Assembly (NCBI RefSeq): GCF_011777505.1
Contig: NZ_JAATJT010000001.1
Location: 496,001 to 560,000 of the forward strand
Source of the DNA: Gaetbulibacter sp. S0825
GTDB lineage: Bacteria; Bacteroidota; Bacteroidia; Flavobacteriales; Flavobacteriaceae
Reading direction: 5' to 3'
Length of the DNA: 64,000 bases
Below the pieces are notes generated by a model. The model searched no databases, was not told where the DNA came from, and saw nothing but the letters and a program-made list of their open reading frames with translations. Position numbers and translations under genes: made by a program. Positions 35,982-46,375 of this stretch are shown here, piece after piece; the first letter of the stretch is position 1, and every line of letters begins with the position of its first letter.

Positions 35982-36788
35982 CTATTCAAGGTTAGCTGTT
36001 TCAATGGTCGTTGTGTTTCCAACTGTTACTTCAACATCTTCAATAATTAAAGGACTTAAACCTGAGGATACTTCAGGGGTAATTGTTAAGTCATAGGTTC
36101 CTTCATCCAAACCTACCAACACAAAATTTCCATCTTCATCTGTAAAGGTTGACACAATTTCCGCTCCAACTACCGTTGAAACCTCTACTTGAATACCTAT
36201 TGGTAAAACCTGCCCTGAAATTGCTCCAGTATTTGCTTCTAGCGAAGCTCTAATAACTGGTTTCAGATTTATATTTCCTGAATTTCCTGCAATTACGATG
36301 GACTCTTCAACCATAAAATCAAGTAAAAAAGTATATGCAATGTTTGCTTCAAGGGTTTCATTTACTTTAATTTTTAATCCGCTTTGTTGTGCACTTGGTG
36401 TATTTAATGAAAATGATACGCCATCCATAACAACTGAATTATTACTACCTAGAACCAGCCTAATTTGATTTAATTCCCCTGATGGGATTTGAAAATCGTC
36501 AACTAACAATACATTGATTCCTCCAGTAAGATCTAAAAGATCATAAACTCCAGTATTTATAGCATTTAAGCTTTGCCATCCGTTTTCATTATCACTATCA
36601 TCATTTAATTTTACCTCAACATCAACTACCTCAATAAATACATTATCAAAATCAGCAGGGTCATCCATTAACCTTACTGAAATACTTGAAGTTCCATTAT
36701 TTGAGGAAACAGTATCTTTATTACAACTAAAAGACATTAAAATTAAAAGTAAAATAGTTGTTGATTTAAGATATTTCATTCTTTTCAT
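35982..36788 (-). CDS. DUF4382 lipoprotein
   Basis: 268 residues. Lipoprotein signal (KSTTILLLILMSFSC, cysteine near 22). The segment SSISVRLMDDPADFDNVFIEVVDVEV near 34-59 is the typical DUF4382 start. A C-terminal beta-sandwich (VEVSTVVGAEIVSTFTDEDGNFVLVGLDEG, about 205-234) resembles carboxypeptidase-regulatory-like domains. Probably surface or periplasmic. No functional assignment for DUF4382 is established. Confidence 0.82.
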   Translation of the reverse strand: MKRMKYLKSTTILLLILMSFSCNKDTVSSNNGTSSISVRLMDDPADFDNVFIEVVDVEVKLNDDSDNENGWQSLNAINTGVYDLLDLTGGINVLLVDDFQIPSGELNQIRLVLGSNNSVVMDGVSFSLNTPSAQQSGLKIKVNETLEANIAYTFLLDFMVEESIVIAGNSGNINLKPVIRASLEANTGAISGQVLPIGIQVEVSTVVGAEIVSTFTDEDGNFVLVGLDEGTYDLTITPEVSSGLSPLIIEDVEVTVGNTTTIETANLE

Positions 36789-36980
36789 ATTTAAGTTTTT
36801 GGGTTATACAATAATTACGAATAACTTTAACCTTTGGATGTTTTTATAATCTTACTTTAAAACAATATTATTGTAAACTAAATAGTAACCAATGATACAA
36901 TAATTTTAAAGTAATAGGTATTTTTCTATACGAATTACAGAAAACAGCCATTAACTGACTATAAATTAAAAAGCGTACTA

Positions 36981-37742
36981 ATGATTCAAAACAAAACTGC
37001 TTTAATAACTGGAGCAACAAGTGGTATAGGTAGAGCAACAGCTCATGAATTTGCTAAATATGGCATTCGATTAATTTTATGTGGAAGACGACAAGAGCGC
37101 TTAGATACCATACAAAGTGCACTATCAAAACAAACCGAAGTCATCACTTTAAATTTTGATGTTAGAAATAAAACTGAAGTTTTCAATGCTATCGCTTCGC
37201 TTCCAGAAGCTTTTAAACATATAGACATTCTAATTAACAATGCAGGAAATGCTCATGGACTAGACCCAATTCAAACTGGAGATACTGATGATTGGGATGC
37301 TATGATGGACATTAATGTAAAAGGGTTATTGTACGTTAGCAAAGCTGTAATTCCACAAATGACCGAACGGCAATCTGGACATATTATAAACATTGGCTCC
37401 TCTGCTGGAAAAGAAGTCTACCCAAAAGGAAATGTGTATTGTGCTAGTAAGCATGCTGTTATTGCTATTACAGATGGGATGCGAATTGATCTTAATCCGT
37501 TTAATATTAAAGTAACAGCTATTAATCCTGGATTGGTTGAAACCGAGTTTTCGCAAGTTCGTTTTAAAGGTGACGCTGTTGCCAACAATGTTTACAAAGG
37601 CTACAAGGCGTTACAGCCTGAAGATATTGCAGACATCATTTATTTTGCAATTACGAGGCCTTCTCATGTTAATATTGCCGATTTGTTAGTATTTCCAACT
37701 GCCCAAGCTAATAGTGTGACTGTTAAAAAAGAGTTTAATTAA
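36981..37742 (+). CDS. Short-chain dehydrogenase/reductase
   Basis: 253 residues. NAD(P)-binding motif TGATSGIGRATA near 10-21, NNAG at about 87-90, and catalytic Tyr-Lys in YCASK near 153-157 with the upstream serine of INIGSSAGKE. Classical SDR, closest in appearance to the YdfG/serine-3-dehydrogenase type, so it may oxidise hydroxy acids; substrate unproven. The AlbA-like gene starts 29 bases downstream. Confidence 0.88.
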   Translation: MIQNKTALITGATSGIGRATAHEFAKYGIRLILCGRRQERLDTIQSALSKQTEVITLNFDVRNKTEVFNAIASLPEAFKHIDILINNAGNAHGLDPIQTGDTDDWDAMMDINVKGLLYVSKAVIPQMTERQSGHIINIGSSAGKEVYPKGNVYCASKHAVIAITDGMRIDLNPFNIKVTAINPGLVETEFSQVRFKGDAVANNVYKGYKALQPEDIADIIYFAITRPSHVNIADLLVFPTAQANSVTVKKEFN

Positions 37743-37771
37743 CAACATTTCCTCTTTTGAGAGAAGTAAAC

Positions 37772-38905
37772 ATGATTAACAAACGCTTGCTTATTAAAAA
37801 CCTATTAGCTCACAACGATGAGAATAGTTTTTATGATAAAAAACGAAAAATTAATATTAGTGAACGAGAAGGGAAAGCAAAATTTTTAAAACATATATGT
37901 GCACTTTCCAATAGCAATCCTAAAAATAATTCGTACATCGTTATTGGGGTTGAAGATGAGGATAATAACATTGTAGGAGTCGATTTTTTTGATGATAGTA
38001 AAATTCAAAATCTCATCAATGCGTATCTATCAAATCCTCCAATTGTACAGTACGAAAACATTCCGTTTCCACATTTACCAGATGACAAAGTGGTAGGCTT
38101 AGTAACCATTAGACCTATTAACGAAATTACCTCATTACGAAAAAACATCTGGAAGTATTATGGTGGCTCAGTCTTTTTTAGAGATGGCAGCATGAGTATG
38201 CCAAAAGTGTTTGACATAGAAATTAAAGATGTTAATTCTGAGATTGTTGCTGCTATAGAAAATCATGCTCAGAATAATATTGAACACACTCTAGATGGTG
38301 TGTTTGACTTTCTGCAAAAACGAAAAGATTACAATCCCAAGTACAAAGTATTCAAAGAGTACTTTGTCATGTGTTGGGCTGGACAAAGAAAAGAGGTGAA
38401 AAACGAAGTGTTTTACTCAAGAGTTGATATTGAATTGATAAACGAGCAAGTTCGATTGTTTTTTTCAACTCTTGATGAAGTATCTATTGAATATGACAAC
38501 CATTCCTTTAAAATAATTGAATATGTCAACTTAGGATTGCAAGGGACTAATAAATATTTTCAGCTTGAAAAAACTATTATCAGTTTTGGTGAAAGTGCTA
38601 ATTATACCATTGACACGCAATTACTTTTCGAGCCTCCACAATATGATAAAAAAGTATTGCATCATATTTATAATTCTAACAATGCCCTTTTAAAAAACAT
38701 TCAACTTGGAACATCGCTTAATAAACAGCAAGAATTGGATTTAAAAAATCTTCCTGTGACCTATTTAATTTGTTATTTCAATGGATTTGAAGATGCGATT
38801 GATAAACTAGAAGAAGCAAAATCGCATTTAAAAAAGCATAGTGATGAGGTTTATCAACTTTATAAAGAGGCTATTCGAATTTTAAGAAAAATCAAGTACA
38901 ATTAG
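37772..38905 (+). CDS. AlbA_2-type putative DNA-binding / ATP-binding protein
   Basis: Start at ATG 37772, five codons inside the longest (TTG) frame; 377 residues. Residues about 25-140 look like an AlbA_2/Schlafen-like domain: EREGKAKFLKHICALSNSN, then SYIVIGVEDEDNNIVGV and SVFFRDGSM. The rest is helical with no family I recognise. It may be an orphan regulator or a nucleic-acid enzyme, and its link with the upstream SDR is unknown. A strong terminator at 38911 closes the unit. Confidence 0.6.
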   Translation: MINKRLLIKNLLAHNDENSFYDKKRKINISEREGKAKFLKHICALSNSNPKNNSYIVIGVEDEDNNIVGVDFFDDSKIQNLINAYLSNPPIVQYENIPFPHLPDDKVVGLVTIRPINEITSLRKNIWKYYGGSVFFRDGSMSMPKVFDIEIKDVNSEIVAAIENHAQNNIEHTLDGVFDFLQKRKDYNPKYKVFKEYFVMCWAGQRKEVKNEVFYSRVDIELINEQVRLFFSTLDEVSIEYDNHSFKIIEYVNLGLQGTNKYFQLEKTIISFGESANYTIDTQLLFEPPQYDKKVLHHIYNSNNALLKNIQLGTSLNKQQELDLKNLPVTYLICYFNGFEDAIDKLEEAKSHLKKHSDEVYQLYKEAIRILRKIKYN

Positions 38906-38910
38906 AAACA

Positions 38911-38938
38911 AAAAGCCACATCATTCGATGTGGCTTTT
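38911..38938. terminator. Bidirectional terminator
   Basis: AAAAGCCACATC-ATTC-GATGTGGCTTTT, perfect 12-base arms, between convergent genes. Confidence 0.88.
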
Positions 38939-38955
38939 ACTATATATAAATACTT

Positions 38956-40509
38956 TTAAAGGTCAAACTTTATCCCTTGTGCTAAAGGTAATTCATCAGA
39001 ATAATTAATAGTATTTGTTTGTCTTCTCATGTACACTTTCCATGCATCAGACCCAGACTCACGTCCACCACCTGTTTCTTTTTCACCACCAAAAGCGCCT
39101 CCAATCTCAGCACCAGAAGTACCAATATTGACGTTTGCTATACCACAATCTGAGCCAGCATATGATAAAAACTTCTCAGCTTCTTTCATTTCATTCGTCA
39201 TAATTGCAGAAGATAATCCTTGAGCAACCCCGTTTTGTTTTTCAATAGCATTTTCTACATCACCAGAATATTTCATTAAATATAAAATAGGAGCAAATGT
39301 TTCATGCTGTACAATTTCAAAATGATTATCTGCTTCAATAATTGCTGGTTTCACATAACAACCGCTTTCGTAACCTTCTCCTTCTAAAACACCTCCTTCA
39401 ACTAGTACATTTCCGCCTTCAGCTTTTGCTTTTTCAATAGCAGCTAAATACGTATTTACAGCATCATGGTCTATTAATGGTCCTATATGATTCTTTTCAT
39501 CTAAAGGGTTACCAATAGTTAATTGTCCATAAGCACCAACAATAGCATCTCTTACTTTATCGTAAACAGATTCGTGAATAATTAAACGACGTGTACTTGT
39601 ACAACGTTGCCCACAAGTTCCAACTGCTCCAAAAACAGCACCAGGAACTACCACTTTTAAATCTGCTGTAGGTGTAATAATAATCGCATTATTCCCACCT
39701 AACTCTAATAAGGATTTTCCAAAACGTTCGGCAACTGTCTTACCAACAATTCGTCCCATTCTAGTTGAACCAGTTGCAGACACTAGAGGAATTCGAGTAT
39801 CTGTGGTTAAAAATTCACCTACTTTATAATCTCCATTGATAATGCAAGAAATACCTTCAGGTAAATTGTTTTCTTTTAAAATTCCAGCAATTATGTTTTG
39901 ACAAGCAACTGCACATAAAGGTGCTTTTTCAGAAGCTTTCCACACACAAACATCACCACAAATCCAAGCTAAAGCAGTATTCCAAGCCCAAACAGCTACA
40001 GGAAAATTAAATGCTGAAATAATTCCAACAACTCCAATTGGATGCCATTGTTCTCTCATGACATGCCCTGGACGTTCTGATGGAATTGTTTGTCCATTTA
40101 ATTGCCTAGACAAACCTACTGCAAAATCACAGATATCAATCATTTCCTGAACTTCACCATAACCTTCTTGCAAAGATTTACCCATTTCATATGACACCAA
40201 TTTTCCAAGAGGTTCTTTCAAGTCTCTTAATTTGTTTCCAAATTGACGAACAATTTCACCACGTTGTGGTGCTGGCACATCTCTCCAAGACAGAAATGCT
40301 TTTGTAGCTGCATCCATCACTTTGTCGTAATCTGCTCTTGTCGTCGTTTTTACTTTCCCAATTAGTTGTCCATCTACAGGTGAATATGATTCAATAATTT
40401 CACCGTTCGAAAAATTATTAGACCCTGTTGAAGTTCCTTCGTTTATATCATTAACACCTAGTTGTTTAAGTGCTTCTTGTATGCCAAAATTGGTAGCAAC
40501 TGCTTCCAT
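38956..40509 (-). CDS. amaB: Aldehyde dehydrogenase, ALDH7A1/alpha-aminoadipic semialdehyde type
   Basis: 517 residues. Catalytic cysteine in GTCGQRCTSTRRL near 298-310, catalytic glutamate in LELGGNNAI near 267-275, and the NAD region SATGSTRMGR. The GQRCTSTRR context and length are characteristic of the ALDH7 group (antiquitin/AmaB), which oxidises alpha-aminoadipic semialdehyde in lysine breakdown; other aldehydes are possible. Monocistronic. Confidence 0.85.
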   Translation of the reverse strand: MEAVATNFGIQEALKQLGVNDINEGTSTGSNNFSNGEIIESYSPVDGQLIGKVKTTTRADYDKVMDAATKAFLSWRDVPAPQRGEIVRQFGNKLRDLKEPLGKLVSYEMGKSLQEGYGEVQEMIDICDFAVGLSRQLNGQTIPSERPGHVMREQWHPIGVVGIISAFNFPVAVWAWNTALAWICGDVCVWKASEKAPLCAVACQNIIAGILKENNLPEGISCIINGDYKVGEFLTTDTRIPLVSATGSTRMGRIVGKTVAERFGKSLLELGGNNAIIITPTADLKVVVPGAVFGAVGTCGQRCTSTRRLIIHESVYDKVRDAIVGAYGQLTIGNPLDEKNHIGPLIDHDAVNTYLAAIEKAKAEGGNVLVEGGVLEGEGYESGCYVKPAIIEADNHFEIVQHETFAPILYLMKYSGDVENAIEKQNGVAQGLSSAIMTNEMKEAEKFLSYAGSDCGIANVNIGTSGAEIGGAFGGEKETGGGRESGSDAWKVYMRRQTNTINYSDELPLAQGIKFDL

Positions 40510-40729
40510 ATAATCAATATTTTAATTTGTATTTATTTAGCTGCGAAGATACTAATTTATTATATTTTTATAGTTGAATAATTGGTTTAAGATTTTGGCT
40601 TATACTTGATTTTAATACTTATTTAACATTCGTTGGAAGTCTAAACACATCAAATCTTCCGTAATTATTTAACAAGAGATTACTTACGCTCTTTTAACAA
40701 ATTCGTTCAATTAAATACTATTTACAATT

Positions 40730-43700
40730 ATGCAGCTAAAAAAATCTCTTGTCGTTTTCCTTCTCACAATAGTTGCTTTTTCATGTAAGCAAAAAGAAAC
40801 TCAAACTAATAATCTTTTTAAATTCAAGAACTATATTAGCTACACAACGTCTGGGTTGGTATCTGTTACAAGCCCAATAACTATCAATCTTGTAAAAGCT
40901 GTAGATGAGTGGAAATCTAACGAAGAGGTTTTAACAAATGTGGTAAGTATTTCACCTAAAGTTTCTGGAAAACTCATCTCTAAAAGTGGCAATCAGCTTG
41001 TGTTTATCCCTGAAAATTCCCTACAACCTGATACGGAGTACTCAGTAACAGTCAATCTTAAAGATATTTACGAAACAATGCCGAAGGGTTTTGAAAGTTA
41101 TACGTTTCAGTTTAAAACCATAAGACCAAATTTTTCGGTTATTACCAACGAATTACAATCTTATAGTAAAGAATGGCAATATATTCAAGGTGTTATTAAA
41201 CTCGCAGATGTAGTAAACCTAGAAGATGCTAAAACACTTATTGAAGCTTCACAAAACAATAAAGATCTTTCAATAAAATGGGATGAATCTATTGAAACAG
41301 CTCGAATATTTGAGTTTAAAATAGATAGTATTCATCGTGATATTGATGACTCAAAAGTAACCATCAATTGGAACGGAAAATCCATCAATGCTAATAATAA
41401 AGGTGAAAGCACCATTACCATTCCAGGCATTAATAACTTCACAATTGTTGATGTAAAAGTGGAACAATCACCTGAGCAATACTTGTCAATTAATTTTTCC
41501 GACCCATTAAAAAAGCAACAAAACTTCGATGGTTTAGTAACATTACAAGACGTTACAAACCCAAAATATATTGTTGATGGCAATGTATTAAAGGTTTATA
41601 CAGATTCACGTGTGGTTGGTAATATTCAAGTTGATGTGTTTCAAGGCATTCGAAATACAGACGATTTTAAACTAAGAATCCCTTTTTCAGAATCTATTTC
41701 TTTTGAGGCAATAAAACCTCAGGTTAGACTTATTACAGGAGCAGGAATTTTACCTAATTCACAAGATTTAAGATTCAATTTTGAAGCGGTTAATCTTAAA
41801 GCAGTTGATGTGCGTATCATTAAAATTTTCGAGGATAACATCCTTCAGTTTTTACAAGACGATAACATTGGCAGTAACAGCGATTATAGCATTAAACGTG
41901 TTGGACGACGCATTGCAAAGAAAACCATTCCACTTATAAAAGATGAAACTATAAACACAGGGAAATGGAAAGCCTACAGCATTGACTTATCTGAATATTT
42001 CAAGGTAGATGCTGGAGCTATATATCGTGTTGAATTAAGTTTTAACAAAGATTATTCACTTTACAATTGTGAGAATAATGAAACTAACTCTGAAAATGAA
42101 GACTATTATGAAGATGAATATTATAGTGACGAACGGTTAGCAGAAAGCTCAGATGAAGACCTTCGTGAAGAACAATATTGGGATAACGTTGTTTACAATT
42201 ATAAGCGTTATTCGTATAACTGGAGAGAACGAGATAATCCTTGTCATGATGCATACTATAATCAAGAGCGTATGGTTTCAAGCAATCTCATGGCATCAAA
42301 TCTTGGTGTAATTGTAAAACGAGGCACTAACAATTCATTTCATTTTGCAGTCACCAATATTTTAAACACCAATCCTGAAGCGAATGCAAAAGTAACATTA
42401 TATAACTTCCAGCAACAACCTCTTGCTTCAAAAACAACTGATACTGATGGTTTTACCATTATAGATTCAGATACCAATGCTTATTTTGCTTTGGTTGAAA
42501 AAGGAAATAACACGACTTATGTAAAACTCAACGAAGGGAACTCGCTATCACTAAGTAAATTTGATGTTTCAGGAAAAACATTACAACGTGGATTAAAAGG
42601 CTTTATTTATGGCGAACGTGGTGTTTGGCGTCCGGGAGATTCCTTGCACTTAACGTTCATGTTAAACGATAATACCAACCCTTTACCAAAAGGACATCCA
42701 GTAAAAATGGAAGTAACTGATGCTAACGGAAAACTTGCCTACAGAAGCATTACTCAAAATGGATTGAATAATGTGTATCGCTTTTCTGTACCTACCTCAA
42801 CAGAGGACAAAACAGGCAATTGGAACGCTAAAGTTTCCGTTGGTGGTGCAAACTTTTATAAAACATTAAAAGTTGAAACCGTTAAACCTAATCGTTTAAA
42901 AATTAAAATAGATTTTGAAGACGAGGTGCTTTCTAACACAAAGCCACTACAAAGTAAGCTTAGCGTGAATTGGCTTCATGGTGCACCTGCCAAAAACGTA
43001 AAAACTGAAATAAAAGCGAAATTTAGCACGACCTCTACTGGTTTTGAAACGTATCCTAAGTATGTGTTTAGTGACCCAACACGTTCATTTAATACAGAAG
43101 AAATTACCATTTTTGAAGGCAATGTAAATGCTGAAGGAATTGCAAATGTGAATAAGAAATTGAACGTTGGCAACAATGCTCCAGGAATGTTAAACGTATC
43201 ATTCTTAACCAGAGCGTTTGAAAATGGAGGTGATTTTTCTATTGATGCTTTCAGTAAAAAATATGCGCCTTATAAATCGTTTGTTGGTTTGCGTTCTCCA
43301 AAAGGAAATGCGTATGGCTCGTTTTATACAGATGAAAATCAAACATTCGATATCGTAGTTGTTGATACTGAAGGAAAACCGGTAAAACGTGACAACTTAG
43401 AAGTAAAAGTCTATAAAATTGAATGGCGTTGGTGGTGGAATTCCTCTTATGATGATTTGGCTTCCTATGAATCATCACGCTATCATACACCTTTTACGAG
43501 TAGTACAGTCAATACAAATGCGAAAGGCGAAGCTAATTTCAATATAAATATTCCAGATGATGAAAGTGGTCGTTACCTTATTCGTTTGTATGACAAGGAA
43601 AGCGGTCATGCTACAGGACGCGTGGCTTATTTCTATAGAAATTGGTGGCAACGCAATTCTGGAAATGACAAAGAAGCCGCAAAAATGTTAGTCTTTGCTG

Positions 43701-46291
43701 CTGATAAAGAAACCTATACAATTGGTGAAGAAGCTAAAGTTACATTTCCTTCTGGAACCGAAGGTCTTGCTTTAATCAGTATTGAAAATGGCACAGAAGT
43801 ACTTAGTACAAAATGGGTGAAAACTCAAAAAGGTGAAACCACTGCAAGCATTCCTATTACTAAAGAAATGACACCAAATGTGTATATCAATATTTCATTG
43901 TTGCAACCTCATGCAGTAACCGAAAATGATTTACTTATTAGATTGTATGGTGTCATTCCAATTATGGTTGAGGACAAAAATACCATTCTTGAACCTCAAA
44001 TTTCAATGCCAAACGTATTACGACCAGAACAAAATATTACTGTAAAAGTCAGCGAAAAAAACAACAAAGCAATGACTTATACTGTGGCGTTGGTTGATGA
44101 AGGCTTACTGGATTTAACACGTTTTAAAACACCAAATGGTTGGGACGAATTTTACGCTCGTGAAGCACTTGGTGTAAAAACTTGGGATATTTTTGATGAC
44201 GTGATTGGTGCTTATACAGGAAGTATCGACCAAGTGTTTGAAATTGGTGGTGATGGCTCTGCTTCCGAAGGCAAAAAGAAAAAAGCCAATCGCTTTAAAC
44301 CAGTGGTTCAATATTTAGGTCCTTTTGAACTTAAAGCTGGAGAAACCAAAGCGCACGAAATAAAGATTCCAAAGTACATTGGCTCTGTTCGTACCATGGT
44401 TGTAGCAGGAGATTCTAAAAATGCTGCGTATGGTAGTGTAGATAAAACAACGCCTGTGAAAAAGCCATTAATGGTACTTGCTACGTTACCTCGCAAATTA
44501 AGTCCAGGTGAAAAAGTAACACTTCCAGTGACTGTTTTTGCTATGGAAAACAACATCAAAAATGTCAATATCAGTTTAAAATTGAGTGATGGTATTTCAA
44601 TCGTTGGTAATAAAACTCAGCAACTCACTTTTTTAAAACCTGATGAGCAAATGGCGTATTTTGAATTGGATGTTAGCAAAGCAAAAGGGATTAATACTGT
44701 TGAAGTGATTGCTTCTGGACATGGTGAAACATCGTCATATCAAGTAGAAATAGATGTGATGAATCCAAATCCATATAGCACCAAAGCAACCGACTTTGTC
44801 CTGGAAGGAAACACATCTCAAACTATAGATGTTGAAACCTTTGGTGAAATTGGAACCAATAGTGCTTCAGTTGAGTTTTCAACCTTACCTCCAATGGATT
44901 TCACTGGAAGATTGCAATATTTAATTCGTTATCCTCACGGTTGTGTTGAGCAAACCACCTCTGGTGTGTTTCCGCAATTATATCTTTCAGATATTTTCGA
45001 TTTAACTTTTGAAAAGAAAAAGACTATAGAAAATAATGTAAAAAGTGGTATTAAAAGATTGTCTCATTTTCAAAGACCAAATGGTGGTTTATCCTATTGG
45101 AGTGGACAAAATGATGTGAATGATTGGGGAACGTCGTATGCTGGACATTTTATGATTGAGGCAGAGAAAAAAGGTTATGTATTACCATTAACTTTTAAAA
45201 GCAATTGGGTACAATATCAAAAACAAGCTGCTAAAGCGTGGCGTCCAAGCTATAAGTATTACAGAAGTGACGTCGCTCAAGCCTACAGGTTATACACCTT
45301 GGCATTAGCTGGACAACCAGATTTAGCATCGATGAACCGATTAAAGGAGTTTTCGGAATTAAGTAACGATGCTAAATGGCGTTTAGCTGCTGCTTATGCA
45401 CTTGCTGGACAACCTGAAGCTGCAAAGTCCATTACTACAACAGCCAATATAGAATTTGAAAGCGTACAATATGATTATTACACCTATGGTTCAGTTGATA
45501 GAAATAGAGCCATGGCACTGGAAACAATGGTGATCCTAAAAGACTCCAAAACTCGTGAATTAGCCGAATTAGTTGCAAAACGTTTGTCATCAAGTCAATG
45601 GATGAGTACGCAATCTACTTCATATAGTCTATTGGCTATGGCAAAAATGGTCAACGAAAATGGTGGCAAAGATTTGAGCCTAACATTCAAACTTAATAAT
45701 GGTAACCAAGAAATTATTGACACTAAAAATGCCATTTCACAACGTGATTTAAACATCAACGATGGTAATAATCAAATTGTGGTCAACAATACAAAAAATA
45801 ATACCATTTATGCTCGTGTGATGACTTCTGGAAAATTACCATTAGGAAAAGAAATTTCAGAGCAAAGAGGATTAAAAGCCTATTTGACTTATAAAGATTC
45901 ACAAGGCAATACTATAGATATTACTAAGTTACAACAAGGTCAAGATTTTGTTGCAAGCATACAAGTTACTAACCAGAAAAATGAACCAATCAACGATGTG
46001 GCACTCACCCAAATTTTCCCTTCCGGATGGGAAATAGTAAATACGCGTTTTACTGCATTTGGAGAGGCAGCCACGAATCAAGCTGATTATACAGATATTA
46101 GAGATGACCGCGTAAATTTCTATTTCAATCTGAATAAAAGCTCGAGAGATGGAAGCACAAAAACCTTTAATGTGCTATTAAACGCTTCGTATTTAGGAAC
46201 CTATTATTTATCAGGAACACAAGCCGAAGCGATGTATGATAATGACTATTTCGTGAGGACGAAAGGTCAGTGGATTGAAGTAATTAAATAA
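40730..46291 (+). CDS. Bacterial alpha-2-macroglobulin lipoprotein with thioester
   Basis: 1853 residues. Lipoprotein signal (KKSLVVFLLTIVAFSC). Multiple MG beta-domains occupy the first 1300 residues; a bait-like and A2M_N region (YGERGVWRPGDSLHLTFML) lies near 625-645. The thioester motif CVEQ (cysteine about residue 1405, YPHGCVEQTTSGVFPQ) is followed by the alpha-alpha barrel domain and a receptor-binding-like C-terminus. The family traps proteases attacking the cell. PbpC lies two genes downstream, the classic A2M-PbpC pairing. An acidic Glu/Tyr-rich segment (about 450-490) is a local insertion. Confidence 0.93.
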   Translation: MQLKKSLVVFLLTIVAFSCKQKETQTNNLFKFKNYISYTTSGLVSVTSPITINLVKAVDEWKSNEEVLTNVVSISPKVSGKLISKSGNQLVFIPENSLQPDTEYSVTVNLKDIYETMPKGFESYTFQFKTIRPNFSVITNELQSYSKEWQYIQGVIKLADVVNLEDAKTLIEASQNNKDLSIKWDESIETARIFEFKIDSIHRDIDDSKVTINWNGKSINANNKGESTITIPGINNFTIVDVKVEQSPEQYLSINFSDPLKKQQNFDGLVTLQDVTNPKYIVDGNVLKVYTDSRVVGNIQVDVFQGIRNTDDFKLRIPFSESISFEAIKPQVRLITGAGILPNSQDLRFNFEAVNLKAVDVRIIKIFEDNILQFLQDDNIGSNSDYSIKRVGRRIAKKTIPLIKDETINTGKWKAYSIDLSEYFKVDAGAIYRVELSFNKDYSLYNCENNETNSENEDYYEDEYYSDERLAESSDEDLREEQYWDNVVYNYKRYSYNWRERDNPCHDAYYNQERMVSSNLMASNLGVIVKRGTNNSFHFAVTNILNTNPEANAKVTLYNFQQQPLASKTTDTDGFTIIDSDTNAYFALVEKGNNTTYVKLNEGNSLSLSKFDVSGKTLQRGLKGFIYGERGVWRPGDSLHLTFMLNDNTNPLPKGHPVKMEVTDANGKLAYRSITQNGLNNVYRFSVPTSTEDKTGNWNAKVSVGGANFYKTLKVETVKPNRLKIKIDFEDEVLSNTKPLQSKLSVNWLHGAPAKNVKTEIKAKFSTTSTGFETYPKYVFSDPTRSFNTEEITIFEGNVNAEGIANVNKKLNVGNNAPGMLNVSFLTRAFENGGDFSIDAFSKKYAPYKSFVGLRSPKGNAYGSFYTDENQTFDIVVVDTEGKPVKRDNLEVKVYKIEWRWWWNSSYDDLASYESSRYHTPFTSSTVNTNAKGEANFNINIPDDESGRYLIRLYDKESGHATGRVAYFYRNWWQRNSGNDKEAAKMLVFAADKETYTIGEEAKVTFPSGTEGLALISIENGTEVLSTKWVKTQKGETTASIPITKEMTPNVYINISLLQPHAVTENDLLIRLYGVIPIMVEDKNTILEPQISMPNVLRPEQNITVKVSEKNNKAMTYTVALVDEGLLDLTRFKTPNGWDEFYAREALGVKTWDIFDDVIGAYTGSIDQVFEIGGDGSASEGKKKKANRFKPVVQYLGPFELKAGETKAHEIKIPKYIGSVRTMVVAGDSKNAAYGSVDKTTPVKKPLMVLATLPRKLSPGEKVTLPVTVFAMENNIKNVNISLKLSDGISIVGNKTQQLTFLKPDEQMAYFELDVSKAKGINTVEVIASGHGETSSYQVEIDVMNPNPYSTKATDFVLEGNTSQTIDVETFGEIGTNSASVEFSTLPPMDFTGRLQYLIRYPHGCVEQTTSGVFPQLYLSDIFDLTFEKKKTIENNVKSGIKRLSHFQRPNGGLSYWSGQNDVNDWGTSYAGHFMIEAEKKGYVLPLTFKSNWVQYQKQAAKAWRPSYKYYRSDVAQAYRLYTLALAGQPDLASMNRLKEFSELSNDAKWRLAAAYALAGQPEAAKSITTTANIEFESVQYDYYTYGSVDRNRAMALETMVILKDSKTRELAELVAKRLSSSQWMSTQSTSYSLLAMAKMVNENGGKDLSLTFKLNNGNQEIIDTKNAISQRDLNINDGNNQIVVNNTKNNTIYARVMTSGKLPLGKEISEQRGLKAYLTYKDSQGNTIDITKLQQGQDFVASIQVTNQKNEPINDVALTQIFPSGWEIVNTRFTAFGEAATNQADYTDIRDDRVNFYFNLNKSSRDGSTKTFNVLLNASYLGTYYLSGTQAEAMYDNDYFVRTKGQWIEVIK

Positions 46292-46298
46292 ACAAATC

Positions 46299-46357
46299 GG
46301 TCATTCTGAAATTGGTTCTGAGAGCCAAAAAAATTTCTGGAACTTTTTCGGAGTGAC
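46299..46357. repeat. REP-like palindromic element after A2M
   Basis: GTCATTC at 46300-46306 and GAGTGAC at 46351-46357 pair fully if one G-U pair is allowed. Inside, TTGGTTCT-G-AGAGCCAA makes a second stem. Its ends resemble those of the 16169 element. Confidence 0.55.
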
Positions 46358-46375
46358 TTTTAACACCTTAAAAAA

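Noticed and set aside
37757-37771. TTG start for the AlbA-like protein
   Set aside because: An ATG five codons later (37772) fits better and needs no rare start.
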